A stretch of 20,131 nucleotides of DNA, taken from NCBI GenBank assembly GCA_036004405.1, contig DASYRM010000191.1, positions 1 through 20,131 of the forward strand, in the 5' to 3' direction. The position numbers and the translations under genes are program-made. Origin of the DNA: DASYRM01 sp036004405. GTDB lineage: Bacteria > Acidobacteriota > Vicinamibacteria > Vicinamibacterales > UBA2999. The stretch's first letter is position 1. Every line of letters starts with the position of its first letter. Shown piece after piece: positions 13,964 through 20,131 of this stretch. The notes under the pieces are model-generated. The model was given only the letters and a program-made list of their open reading frames with translations, had not been told where the DNA came from and did not search any database.

Positions 13964-15580
13964 ATGACTGGCCGCCACGTCCTTCTGGTCGTCGCGAGCA
14001 TGCTCCTTGCCGGCGCCACCTGGCTCGGCGGGCAGGCGGCCCCGCTCGACCTGCTCCTCGTCAACGGCCGCATCATCACCGTTGACGACCGGTTCACCGT
14101 CGCGCAGGCACTCGGCGTCCGCGGCGATCGGATCGTCGCGGTGGGCACCAGCGCCGCCGTGACGCGGCTGGCCGGCCCCACGACGCGCCGCATCGACCTC
14201 GGCGGCAAAGCCGTCATCCCCGGGCTCATCGACAACCACATGCATCTGCTGCGCGCCGGCACTACATGGCAGCGGGAGGTGCGGCTCGACGGCGTCGGCT
14301 CGCGAGCGCGTGCCCTCGAGCTGCTGCGCGCGCGCGCCGCCGCGACGCCTCCGGGCGAGTGGATCTACACGCTCGGCGGCTGGGCGCTGGAGCAGTTTGC
14401 CGATGATGCCAGGCCGTTCACGCGCGAGGAGCTCGATGGCGTGGCGCCACGCCACCCGGTACTGCTGCAGGCGTCGTACTACCGGTCGTACTTGAACAGC
14501 CGCGCGCTCGAGGCGCTGGGTGTCACGGGCTCGACGACCGGCGAGATCGAGGAGGCGGGCATTCGTGCCCTGGCCGCGCGGCTGCCGACCGCGTCCGGCG
14601 ACGCGCTCGAACACAGCACGCGGGCGATGTTGCGCGAGCTCAACAAAGCCGGCCTGACCGCCTTTGGCAGCGCCGGGTGCGAGCCGGATGTCCTGCCGCT
14701 CTACCGGCGTCTGGCCGAGCGCCAGCAGCTCGATGTTCGCGTCTTCTGCATCGTCGGCGCCGCCGCGTCGACGCCCGCGCAGGTCGATAACGCGCTGCCG
14801 ATCATCCGCGCCATGACGGTGGGGCAGGGCAACGACTTCATCGACGACATCGCCTTTGGCGAGAGCGTGTACGGGCCGCTCCACGATCCGATGTTCATCA
14901 AGGCGTCGATGCCCGGCGCCGACGATCTCGTCCAGTGGCGCCGGATGGCCACCGAGATCGCGAAGGCCAGGCTGCCGCTGCACGTGCACGCGAACCTCAC
15001 GGCGACCATCGGGGCATTTCTCGACCAGATCGAGGCGATCGACCGCGAGTACCCGGTGGCGCCGCTGCGCTGGGCGCTCGCGCACCTCAATCAGGTGAAC
15101 GCGTCGCATCTGGCCCGGATGAAGAAGCTGGGCGTGGCCGCGGCCGTGCATCCGTGGGCGGTCATCAACGGCGGCATCAACCGACGGGTGTTCGGCGACG
15201 CTGCCGCCGCCGACATGCCGCGGCTGCGCACGATTCAGGCGAGCGGCGTGGTCTGGGGTCTCGGCAGCGACGGCAGCCGCGCCAACCAGATCCTCCCGTT
15301 CACGACGCTGGGCTGGGCGGTGACGGGCAAGATGGTGGGCGGCGCCACGGTGCTGCGCGAGACGCTCGACCGCAAGGATGCGCTCATCGCGCACACGCGC
15401 CAGAATGCCCGGTTCGTGTTCCGCGAGAAACAGATCGGCTCGCTCGAAATCGGCAAGCTGGCAGACCTCGTGGTGCTCGACCGCGACTATCTGACCGTGC
15501 CGGCTGACGACATCCGGAACATCACGCCGGTGTTGACGATGGTGGGCGGCCGCATCGTCTACGACGCCGCGGTCCGGTGA
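13964..15580 (+). CDS. Exported amidohydrolase family 3 (YtcJ-like), copy 1
   Basis: A 538-residue metal-dependent hydrolase. The ATG lies 8 bases after the previous stop with GAGAGG upstream. An open frame extends further back but overlaps the propeller gene. Residues 1-25 look like a signal peptide. The N-terminal composite domain reads 'DLLLVNGRIITVDD', and the barrel opens with 'AVIPGLIDNHMHL', where H92 and H94 are the HxH metal ligands. Later candidates are the His residues in 'LPLHVHAN' and 'WALAHLNQ', and the Asp in 'GLGSDGS'. The end, 'LEIGKLADLVVLDRDYLTVP', is typical of the family. Family members hydrolyse amides or related C-N bonds of small molecules; the substrate is unknown. 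The stop is 2 bases from a REP element. Confidence 0.9.
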   Translation: MTGRHVLLVVASMLLAGATWLGGQAAPLDLLLVNGRIITVDDRFTVAQALGVRGDRIVAVGTSAAVTRLAGPTTRRIDLGGKAVIPGLIDNHMHLLRAGTTWQREVRLDGVGSRARALELLRARAAATPPGEWIYTLGGWALEQFADDARPFTREELDGVAPRHPVLLQASYYRSYLNSRALEALGVTGSTTGEIEEAGIRALAARLPTASGDALEHSTRAMLRELNKAGLTAFGSAGCEPDVLPLYRRLAERQQLDVRVFCIVGAAASTPAQVDNALPIIRAMTVGQGNDFIDDIAFGESVYGPLHDPMFIKASMPGADDLVQWRRMATEIAKARLPLHVHANLTATIGAFLDQIEAIDREYPVAPLRWALAHLNQVNASHLARMKKLGVAAAVHPWAVINGGINRRVFGDAAAADMPRLRTIQASGVVWGLGSDGSRANQILPFTTLGWAVTGKMVGGATVLRETLDRKDALIAHTRQNARFVFREKQIGSLEIGKLADLVVLDRDYLTVPADDIRNITPVLTMVGGRIVYDAAVR

Positions 15581-15582
15581 CC

Positions 15583-15611
15583 GTCGTGGGGGCCGCCTTC
15601 AGGCGGCCCGT
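15583..15611 (+). repeat. REP element, family A, upstream of the RAYT gene
   Basis: Identical over 29 bases to the copy at 11847. The arms are 15590-15597 and 15602-15609 around loop TTCA. It lies in the 58-base gap between the amidohydrolase stop and the RAYT start. It is inverted relative to the three copies downstream of the RAYT gene, so the transposase gene is bracketed by facing hairpins. Confidence 0.92.
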
Positions 15612-15638
15612 TGGCCCCGGGTTTGCCTCGCTGGGGGT

Positions 15639-16127
15639 ATGCGCCGTTATCCCCAACATCTCCGCGGGTTCGACTACTCGGGCCCGTACCGCTATTTCCT
15701 GACTCTTTGCACCCACGATCGGGCTCGTCACTTCGTCGACGCGCGGCACGTCGCGCTCGTCTGCGAGCAGTTTCAGCGAGCGGCGAGCGAACAGGCGTTT
15801 GCGGTGATTGCGTACTGCTTCATGCCCGATCACGTGCACTTACTCCTGGCGGGCGAACGTGACGATGCTGACTTGAAGCGGTTCACCAAATGGGCGAAGC
15901 AGTACTCCGGCTTCTACTTTCGCCAGCGGACCAGGCTGTATCTGTGGCAGCGCTACGGATTCGAGCGGGTGCTGAGGAACGACGAGGCGACGGCCGTGGT
16001 CGCCCGGTACACGATCGCGAACCCCGTGCGCGCCGGGCTCGTCCGGTCGCCCGCGGAGTATCCGTTCTGGGGATCGTTTCTCTACACGCGGGAAGCGCTG
16101 TTGGAGTACATCCAACGGGCCGCCTGA
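15639..16127 (+). CDS. REP-associated tyrosine transposase (RAYT, IS200/IS605-like Y1)
   Basis: A 162-residue single-domain HUH transposase. The 'CFMPDHVHLLL' motif supplies the metal-binding His pair H65 and H67. The helix 'FTKWAKQYSGFYFRQ' carries the likely catalytic Tyr Y89 (Y93 is an alternative). 'LWQRYGFERVLRNDEA' and 'RYTIANPVRAGLV' are typical RAYT C-terminal motifs. Length is normal and no residue seems lost, so it may be active. RAYTs nick and rejoin single-stranded REP hairpins; they are usually single-copy and do not move like insertion sequences. The ATG has only a G-run (CTGGGGGT) in front, so expression is probably low. Its TGA stop is the first three bases of the TGAA loop of the first downstream REP hairpin. 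Confidence 0.93.
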   Translation: MRRYPQHLRGFDYSGPYRYFLTLCTHDRARHFVDARHVALVCEQFQRAASEQAFAVIAYCFMPDHVHLLLAGERDDADLKRFTKWAKQYSGFYFRQRTRLYLWQRYGFERVLRNDEATAVVARYTIANPVRAGLVRSPAEYPFWGSFLYTREALLEYIQRAA

Positions 16128-16222
16128 AGGCGGCCCCTACGACGGACGGGACGGAACGGGCCACCTGAAGGTGGCCCCTACGACGGACGGGACGGAACGG
16201 GCCGCCTGAAGGCGGCCCCTAC
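16115..16222 (-). repeat. 41-bp tandem array of three family A REP hairpins
   Basis: Units start at 16115, 16156 and 16197; the third is partial. Each holds an 8-bp arm pair around TGAA: stems 16117-16136, 16158-16177 and 16199-16218. Each is followed by CCCTAC, the reverse complement of the GTAG-type REP head, and the spacer is built of GACGG units. Copies 1 and 3 have arms GGGCCGCC/GGCGGCCC. Copy 2 has GGGCCACC/GGTGGCCC, two changes that keep the pair. The array overlaps the 3' end of the RAYT gene and the 3' end of the converging gene at 16219. Confidence 0.93.
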
Positions 16223-17028
16223 TTCTTGAACTCCGTCTCGAGGAGCTTCTCCCAGCGGACGATGTCCTCGTTGTTCTCGATGCACTCGTACTCGCGCAGG
16301 CGCTCGCCCGGCCGCAGCCGGAACGTCTCCTGCTGGTGCCACGGCTTCGTGAACACCTCGGGGTCGTCCATCGTGACGTCGTAGACGATGGTGTCGTAGG
16401 TGTCGCGCCGGTAGCGCTCGGTCACGCGCAGCTTCTCGCTGTGGATGGTGCCGACGCCGGCCAGCCAGGTCTTGTCGTTGAAGCCGGTCACGTCCACCAC
16501 CAGCGTGTCGCCGTCCCACCGCGCCACCGAGTCGCCGAGGTACGACGGCTCCATGTCGTCCGGATGGGGGCGGCCGTCGGTGGGGATGATGCGGAACGCG
16601 TGGTGGATCTCGTACAGGATGAGCACGCGCTTCGGCAGCTGCACGATCTCGAACGGCAGCGGGCGCACGGTGATGCGCGGCACGCCGGTGAGCAGGCAGC
16701 GGGCCATGGGATCGTCGATGCCGCGGCGCGCCAGATACTCCTGCCGCTTCTTGTCGGCCTCGGGCTTGTAGGGCGGCGGCTCGCGCGGCGGCGGCGCCGG
16801 CCGGCCCGCGGCCTTGTCGGCCTCGCGGATGCGCGCGGCCTCGGCCTCGCCGAAGAGCAGTGCGATGCCGCCCGCGATCCAGATGCCCGAGAGATCCGGC
16901 TTGCCGTCCGCCGTGCGCGGCACGGGCCGCGGCTTGGGCGTGGCGGTCTGCGCGACCACCGGGCCCGCGCCGGGGGCAGCCAGCGAGAGCAGGAGCGCGA
17001 TCGCCGTCAGCGTGCGCGTTGTCAGCAT
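16219..17028 (-). CDS. Exported protein of the 'DGKPDLSGIW' type, function unknown
   Basis: A 269-residue protein with a Sec signal (1-26, ending PVVAQ). After a basic Pro-rich linker comes 'PRTADGKPDLSGIW', a hallmark of a large uncharacterised family of exported proteins in Acidobacteriota. The central and C-terminal part is beta-rich: 'FEIVQLPKRVLILYEIHHAFRII', 'EPSYLGDSVARWDGDTLVVDVTGFND', and 'ERYRRDTYDTIVYDVTMDDPEVFTKPW'. It probably acts in the periplasm; no catalytic residues can be named. It follows the second DUF6152 gene with a 43-base gap holding a family B repeat, and both are probably one transcript. Its TAG stop lies in the GTAG head of the third REP hairpin, so its exact C-terminus (LETEFKK) may have been set by that insertion. 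Confidence 0.87.
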   Translation of the reverse strand: MLTTRTLTAIALLLSLAAPGAGPVVAQTATPKPRPVPRTADGKPDLSGIWIAGGIALLFGEAEAARIREADKAAGRPAPPPREPPPYKPEADKKRQEYLARRGIDDPMARCLLTGVPRITVRPLPFEIVQLPKRVLILYEIHHAFRIIPTDGRPHPDDMEPSYLGDSVARWDGDTLVVDVTGFNDKTWLAGVGTIHSEKLRVTERYRRDTYDTIVYDVTMDDPEVFTKPWHQQETFRLRPGERLREYECIENNEDIVRWEKLLETEFKK

Positions 17029-17038
17029 GCCGCCTCCG

Positions 17039-17072
17039 CAGTATCTGGCAAACCGGCTTGACGCCGGTTCGC
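17039..17072 (+). repeat. 34-bp palindromic repeat, family B, copy 2
   Basis: The inverted copy of 889-922, with 33 of 34 bases matching. The stem is AACCGGC/GCCGGTT around loop TTGAC. It fills most of the 43-base gap between the DUF6152 gene and the LSGIW gene. Its last base is the final base of the DUF6152 stop codon, and it ends 10 bases before the next ATG, so the hairpin sits between stop and ribosome site in the presumed mRNA. Confidence 0.85.
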
Positions 17073-17467
17073 TATTGCCCGCCGGTGCCCGCCGGCGGCC
17101 CGGCCATCAGCTTGCGGCCGTCGGCAAACGTCACCTCGCGCGCGGCGCCCTGATGGGGATCGAGGCGCGCGCGCCAGCCGGTGACCGTGATCGGGTCGCC
17201 CACCTTCATCGTGGTGTCGCGCTTCCAGCCCTGGCGCACCAGCATGTTGGGCGGGTAGCCCTCGAACTTCCACTGGGCCACTTTGCCCTGATCGTCCTTC
17301 GCGTCGACGTAGACGTAGATGTGCGGGTTCTGCCAGTCGATCTTGGCCACGGTGCCGGAGACGGTCACCGGCAGGTTGCCGTCGTATTCGGCGGCAAACG
17401 AATGGTGCGCGGACAGCGCCCCCGCTCCGACGAGGAGGCCGCAGGCGACAAGGACGGCAGCTCTCAT
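17072..17467 (-). CDS. DUF6152-type small exported protein (copy 2)
   Basis: A 131-residue protein. Signal peptide 1-20 (ending GALSA) is followed by 'HHSFAAEYDGNLPVTVSGTVAKIDWQNPHIYVYVDA', the standard DUF6152 opening. It continues with 'WKFEGYPPNMLVRQGWKRD' and 'GDPITVTGWRARLDPHQGA'. An OB-like periplasmic fold is likely, function unknown. The in-frame extension upstream to 17809 overlaps the divergent amidohydrolase and is rejected because the signal peptide begins at 17467; TGGTTGGACC gives no clear ribosome site. It is divergent from the amidohydrolase with 46 bases between starts. It is a diverged paralogue of the protein at 11950, and both sit beside an amidohydrolase gene. Confidence 0.88.
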   Translation of the reverse strand: MRAAVLVACGLLVGAGALSAHHSFAAEYDGNLPVTVSGTVAKIDWQNPHIYVYVDAKDDQGKVAQWKFEGYPPNMLVRQGWKRDTTMKVGDPITVTGWRARLDPHQGAAREVTFADGRKLMAGPPAGTGGQ

Positions 17468-17501
17468 GGTTGGACCCTCGTTGTGGAAAGCGTCCGCATT
17501 G

Positions 17502-17507
17502 TAGACT
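17502..17507 (+). promoter_or_regulatory. Possible -10 box for leaderless amidohydrolase transcript
   Basis: TAGACT lies 6 bases before the ATG at 17514 in a 46-base divergent gap, and no Shine-Dalgarno is present. A weak -35 candidate (CGTTGT at 17479) has 17-base spacing. Transcription would begin at about the ATG. Compare TACGAT before the gene at 1874. Confidence 0.4.
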
Positions 17508-17513
17508 CCGCGC

Positions 17514-19121
17514 ATGGTGCGGACAACGATTTCCCGGCGGCAGTTTCTCGCCACCAGCGGCGCGATGGGCCTGGGCGCCGCCCTGTGGCCAGCGGACGCA
17601 CATGCGCAGGACCGGCCGGTTGGCGCGCCGCCGGCGCTCCAGGACATCGCGCTGGTGAACGGGCGCATCCACACCATGGATCGCGCCCGGCGGGTGGTGT
17701 CGCAGCTGCTCGTCCGGAACGGCCGCTTTGCCGCCGTCGGCGACCGCGTCCCGCGGCGGGACGCGCGGGTGATCGATCTCAAGGGGCGCACCGTCATTCC
17801 CGGCATCATCGACGCCCACGATCACATCGTCCTGGTGGGCAACCGGCCCGGGTGGCACGTGCTGGCCGAGGACGTCTTCACCGTGCCCGAAGCCGTTGCG
17901 CGCTACCAGGCCAAGGCAGCGGGCGTGCCGGCGGGTGAGTTCATCACCACGATCGGTCCGGTGGCGGCGATGCAGCTCCGCGAACAGCGGCTGCCCACCC
18001 TGGCCGAGCTGGATGCGGTGAACCGGCCCGTCTACATCAACGGCGCGCAGGGCGGCGTGCGCACCAACAGCCTCGGCAAGGCGTGGCTCGAGAAACAGGG
18101 CGGCACGGTGGCGGCCGACGGGGCCATCGCGCCGAACGCCACCGGCGCGACGCTGGCGCTGAAGCTGCTGCGGGAGCAGGCGCTCACACCCGAGTCGCGG
18201 AAGCGCAATGCCCTCGAGGCGATGAGCTACTACGCCGGCCTCGGCATCACCACACATCTCGACAACGGCGCCTTCCATTCCGAGCTGCCGAGCGGCGGCG
18301 TGGCCAACGAGAACACCTACACGATGCACCAGCCGTTCCTCGCCCTGGCGGCGGAGCAGCGGCTGCCGGCCCGCCTGCGCTTCAACTACCTCCACCAGGA
18401 TCCGCCGGCCGATGCGTCGCTGCCGACGCTGGCGCCCCGGCTGCGCAATTCGCTGCCGTTCTTCGGCAACGACTGGATCCGCAGCGGCGGCATCGGCGAG
18501 TTCACCGGCGGCGGCATCAACGGCCTGCGCGCGATCGCCGCGGCGGGATGGCGGGGCGAGGACCACACGCTCAACCTGGCGTCGTTTCAGGCGCTGGTCG
18601 AAAGCCGCGAGAAGGTGCACGCGGAGATTCCGCTCACGAACCTGCGCTGGGTCATCTCGCACGTGCCGCAGACCACGCCGGAGCTCGTCAACCGTTTCAA
18701 GGCGATCGGCGGCGGCCTGCTGGTGGGGTGGGGACCGCTGCGCACGGGCACCGGCGTCGGGCCGGCCTATCGGACGCTGTTCGACAACGGCATCCCGCTC
18801 GGCTATCACTCCGACGGCGGCGACATCACCGTGATCAGCCCGTGGCTGAACTTCTACACCATGATCACGGGGAAGAACCTGAAGGGCGACGTGGTGAACG
18901 CGGGGCAGACGCTGACGCGCGCCGAGACGCTGTGGCTCGCCACGGGCGCCAACAAGTGGTTCATCGAGGAAGACGACCTCGGATCGATCGAGGTGGGGAA
19001 CCACGCCGATCTGGCGGTGCTGGACCGCGACTACTTCACGGTGCCTGACGAGGAGATCACGCGCATTCGCTCAGTCCTCACCGTGGTGGGCGGGCGCGTC
19101 GTTTACATGAAAGACGCGTGA
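17514..19121 (+). CDS. Tat-exported amidohydrolase family 3 (YtcJ-like), copy 2
   Basis: A 535-residue hydrolase with a twin-arginine signal (SRRQFL at 7-12, then a hydrophobic run to ADAHAQ at 32). Tat export suggests it folds with its metal in the cytoplasm. The composite domain reads 'IALVNGRIHTMDR', and 'TVIPGIIDAHDHIVLVG' gives HxH ligands H102 and H104. Further candidates are the His in 'GEDHTLN' and 'WVISHVPQT', and the Asp in 'GYHSDGGD'. The end, 'IEVGNHADLAVLDRDYFTVPDEE', matches the family and also copy 1 at 13964, so the two are old paralogues. Substrate unknown. Its last 51 bases overlap the 3' end of the converging sulfatase-like gene. Confidence 0.91.
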   Translation: MVRTTISRRQFLATSGAMGLGAALWPADAHAQDRPVGAPPALQDIALVNGRIHTMDRARRVVSQLLVRNGRFAAVGDRVPRRDARVIDLKGRTVIPGIIDAHDHIVLVGNRPGWHVLAEDVFTVPEAVARYQAKAAGVPAGEFITTIGPVAAMQLREQRLPTLAELDAVNRPVYINGAQGGVRTNSLGKAWLEKQGGTVAADGAIAPNATGATLALKLLREQALTPESRKRNALEAMSYYAGLGITTHLDNGAFHSELPSGGVANENTYTMHQPFLALAAEQRLPARLRFNYLHQDPPADASLPTLAPRLRNSLPFFGNDWIRSGGIGEFTGGGINGLRAIAAAGWRGEDHTLNLASFQALVESREKVHAEIPLTNLRWVISHVPQTTPELVNRFKAIGGGLLVGWGPLRTGTGVGPAYRTLFDNGIPLGYHSDGGDITVISPWLNFYTMITGKNLKGDVVNAGQTLTRAETLWLATGANKWFIEEDDLGSIEVGNHADLAVLDRDYFTVPDEEITRIRSVLTVVGGRVVYMKDA

Positions 19122-20131
19122 CACCTCGTCGATGTGCTGGCGGATGAGGAACTGATTGATCGTCCGCGCCGCGGTCGTCACCTCGACGCCGGACCAGGGG
19201 CCGGCGCCGGTGCGTTCGTAGGCGATGTCGAGGCCGGTCAGCGCGTCGGCGATGTAGAGCCGCTGCCCGTTGTCCTGGAGCACCGCATAGACCGGACCAT
19301 AGCTCGACGCGATGACCACCGGCTCGCGCCGGCGCGCCGCCACGGCCTGCCCGTCCATCATCACGAGCGAGCGGCCCATGAGCGGGTTGCCTGGTGCCGG
19401 CGTGTAGCCGAGCGCCGAGTAGATCGTGGGCGTAATGTCGGTGGAGAGCGCCAGGGTGTTCACGTCGATGACCGCCCGCCGTGCCAGCTCCGTTGGCAGG
19501 TGCATGATGAGCGGCACGCGAATCACCGGCGGGAAGAGGTGCGTGCTGTGGCCGAAGCGCCCGTCCTCGCCCAGCATCTCGCCGTGATCCGACGTGAGCA
19601 CGATGAGGCTCCGGTCGTACAGGCCGCGCGCCTTGAGCGTATCCACGAACTGCCCGAAGCACGCGTCGATCGCATGGACCTTGGTGGCGTAGGGCGCGTG
19701 GAAGTCCCGGTACTCGGGCCCCGATTCCACCGTGGCCGGCAGGCGTGACATGTGCACGTCCTGCGGCAGCGAGTAGGCGAAGAGGGGCGCGGCCGGATCC
19801 AGCGAGGCGAGCTTCGTTTCGATCTGGCCGAGCGTCGCGCACAACCGGTAGTCCATGTTCGCCACGCCGGCGTCCAGCTCGTCGAGGCGCGTGGACTTCG
19901 TGAGCAGCCGGCTCATGATCGAGTCGAGGCTGATCAGCGTGCGGTACCCGTTCACGTCGAGCAGCTTCTCGAGCGTGTTCATCGGGTGGAACGGCTGCAC
20001 GTACTGCTTGTGCACGAGCGCCGATCCGGCCCAGATGGCAGGCACCGACAGGCCGGTGCCGCCAAAGCGCGTGAACGCGTTGCGGAAGACGACGCTCTCG
20101 GACGCGAAGGCGTCCAGGCGCGGCGTGAACC
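19071..20131 (-). CDS. Sulfatase-like hydrolase/transferase, N-terminus cut by window edge
   Basis: The frame is open from the right window edge to a TGA at 19071-19073, giving 352 visible residues. The first visible part, 'FTPRLDAFASESVVFRNAF', is the classic sulfatase segment after the first metal site. Next comes 'GGTGLSVPAIWAG', where the formylglycine motif C/S-x-P-x-R would lie; here it reads S-V-P-A-I, with Ser but no Arg. 'LIVLTSDHGEMLGEDGRFGHSTHLF' holds the second metal-site Asp-His and a downstream His. The alkaline-phosphatase superfamily fold is certain; whether it cleaves sulfate esters or acts on phosphate-type substrates is not. The GTG at 20045 is internal, not the start. The 3' end overlaps the amidohydrolase gene by 51 bases. 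Confidence 0.9.
   Translation of the reverse strand, partial: FTPRLDAFASESVVFRNAFTRFGGTGLSVPAIWAGSALVHKQYVQPFHPMNTLEKLLDVNGYRTLISLDSIMSRLLTKSTRLDELDAGVANMDYRLCATLGQIETKLASLDPAAPLFAYSLPQDVHMSRLPATVESGPEYRDFHAPYATKVHAIDACFGQFVDTLKARGLYDRSLIVLTSDHGEMLGEDGRFGHSTHLFPPVIRVPLIMHLPTELARRAVIDVNTLALSTDITPTIYSALGYTPAPGNPLMGRSLVMMDGQAVAARRREPVVIASSYGPVYAVLQDNGQRLYIADALTGLDIAYERTGAGPWSGVEVTTAARTINQFLIRQHIDEVSRVFHVNDAPAHHGED

Noticed and set aside
15639..16127. Complete IS200/IS605 insertion sequence
   Set aside because: The protein motifs and flanking REPs fit a domesticated RAYT. There is no tnpB, no subterminal end pair beyond the REPs, and no second copy in the window.
16115..16222. Possible CRISPR array
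   Set aside because: The repeats are palindromes with nearly identical 21-base spacers and no cas genes. The 41-bp period reflects a duplicated REP unit.
17022..19004. Minus-strand open frame of 660 codons antisense to the second amidohydrolase
   Set aside because: The amidohydrolase on the plus strand carries a complete set of family motifs. The antisense product has none and is a codon-bias shadow.

Overview
The window is about 20 kb of GC-rich DNA, and its gene content points to an Acidobacteriota chromosome, probably of the Vicinamibacteria type. The pointers are an Oar-like TonB-dependent receptor with an N-terminal carboxypeptidase-regulatory domain, a duplicated orphan ABC permease (ADOP family), a TIGR03435-type protein, a reaction-centre-type cytochrome c without other photosynthesis genes, two DUF6152-type small exported proteins, and two exported family-3 amidohydrolases. 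The lineage is inferred from gene families; there is no rRNA or other marker to prove it. No tRNA, rRNA, CRISPR array, integrase or phage gene was seen.

Layout. 1-860 (-): 5' part of a PQQ-type quinoprotein dehydrogenase. 1043-2803 (+): an unrecognised protein with an internal duplication, then an exported aldo/keto-reductase-like protein lacking two catalytic residues. 3025-6195 (+): the TonB-dependent receptor, with a strong sigma70-like promoter upstream and a rho-independent terminator downstream. 6333-11802 (-): ADOP permease, BON-domain protein, TIGR03435 protein and dihaem cytochrome c. 11950-15580 (+): a tight three-gene operon of DUF6152 protein, seven-bladed FG-GAP propeller and amidohydrolase. 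15583-16222: a REP-associated tyrosine transposase (RAYT) flanked by its own palindromic repeats. 16219-17467 (-): a 'DGKPDLSGIW' exported protein and a second DUF6152 protein. 17514-19121 (+): a second amidohydrolase, Tat-exported. 19071-20131 (-): a sulfatase-like protein, cut by the window edge.

Most products carry Sec or Tat signals or membrane segments, so the window looks like an envelope and periplasm metabolism region. The substrates of the dehydrogenase, reductase and hydrolases cannot be told from sequence.

The most notable feature is the repeat system. A RAYT gene sits between inverted copies of a hairpin with arms GGGCCGCC/GGCGGCCC and loop TTCA. Three copies form a 41-bp tandem array downstream, and the middle copy carries a compensated base-pair change. 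An identical solo copy lies 3.7 kb upstream, and a divergent look-alike lies at the end of the permease gene. The palindromes repeatedly coincide with stop codons: the RAYT gene, the permease gene and the LSGIW gene all end inside one. A second, unrelated 34-bp palindromic repeat occurs twice, 16 kb apart and inverted. There is no gene-free stretch longer than 300 bases; the longest gaps (861-1042, 2804-3024, 8856-9078) are described by the repeat and promoter entries.
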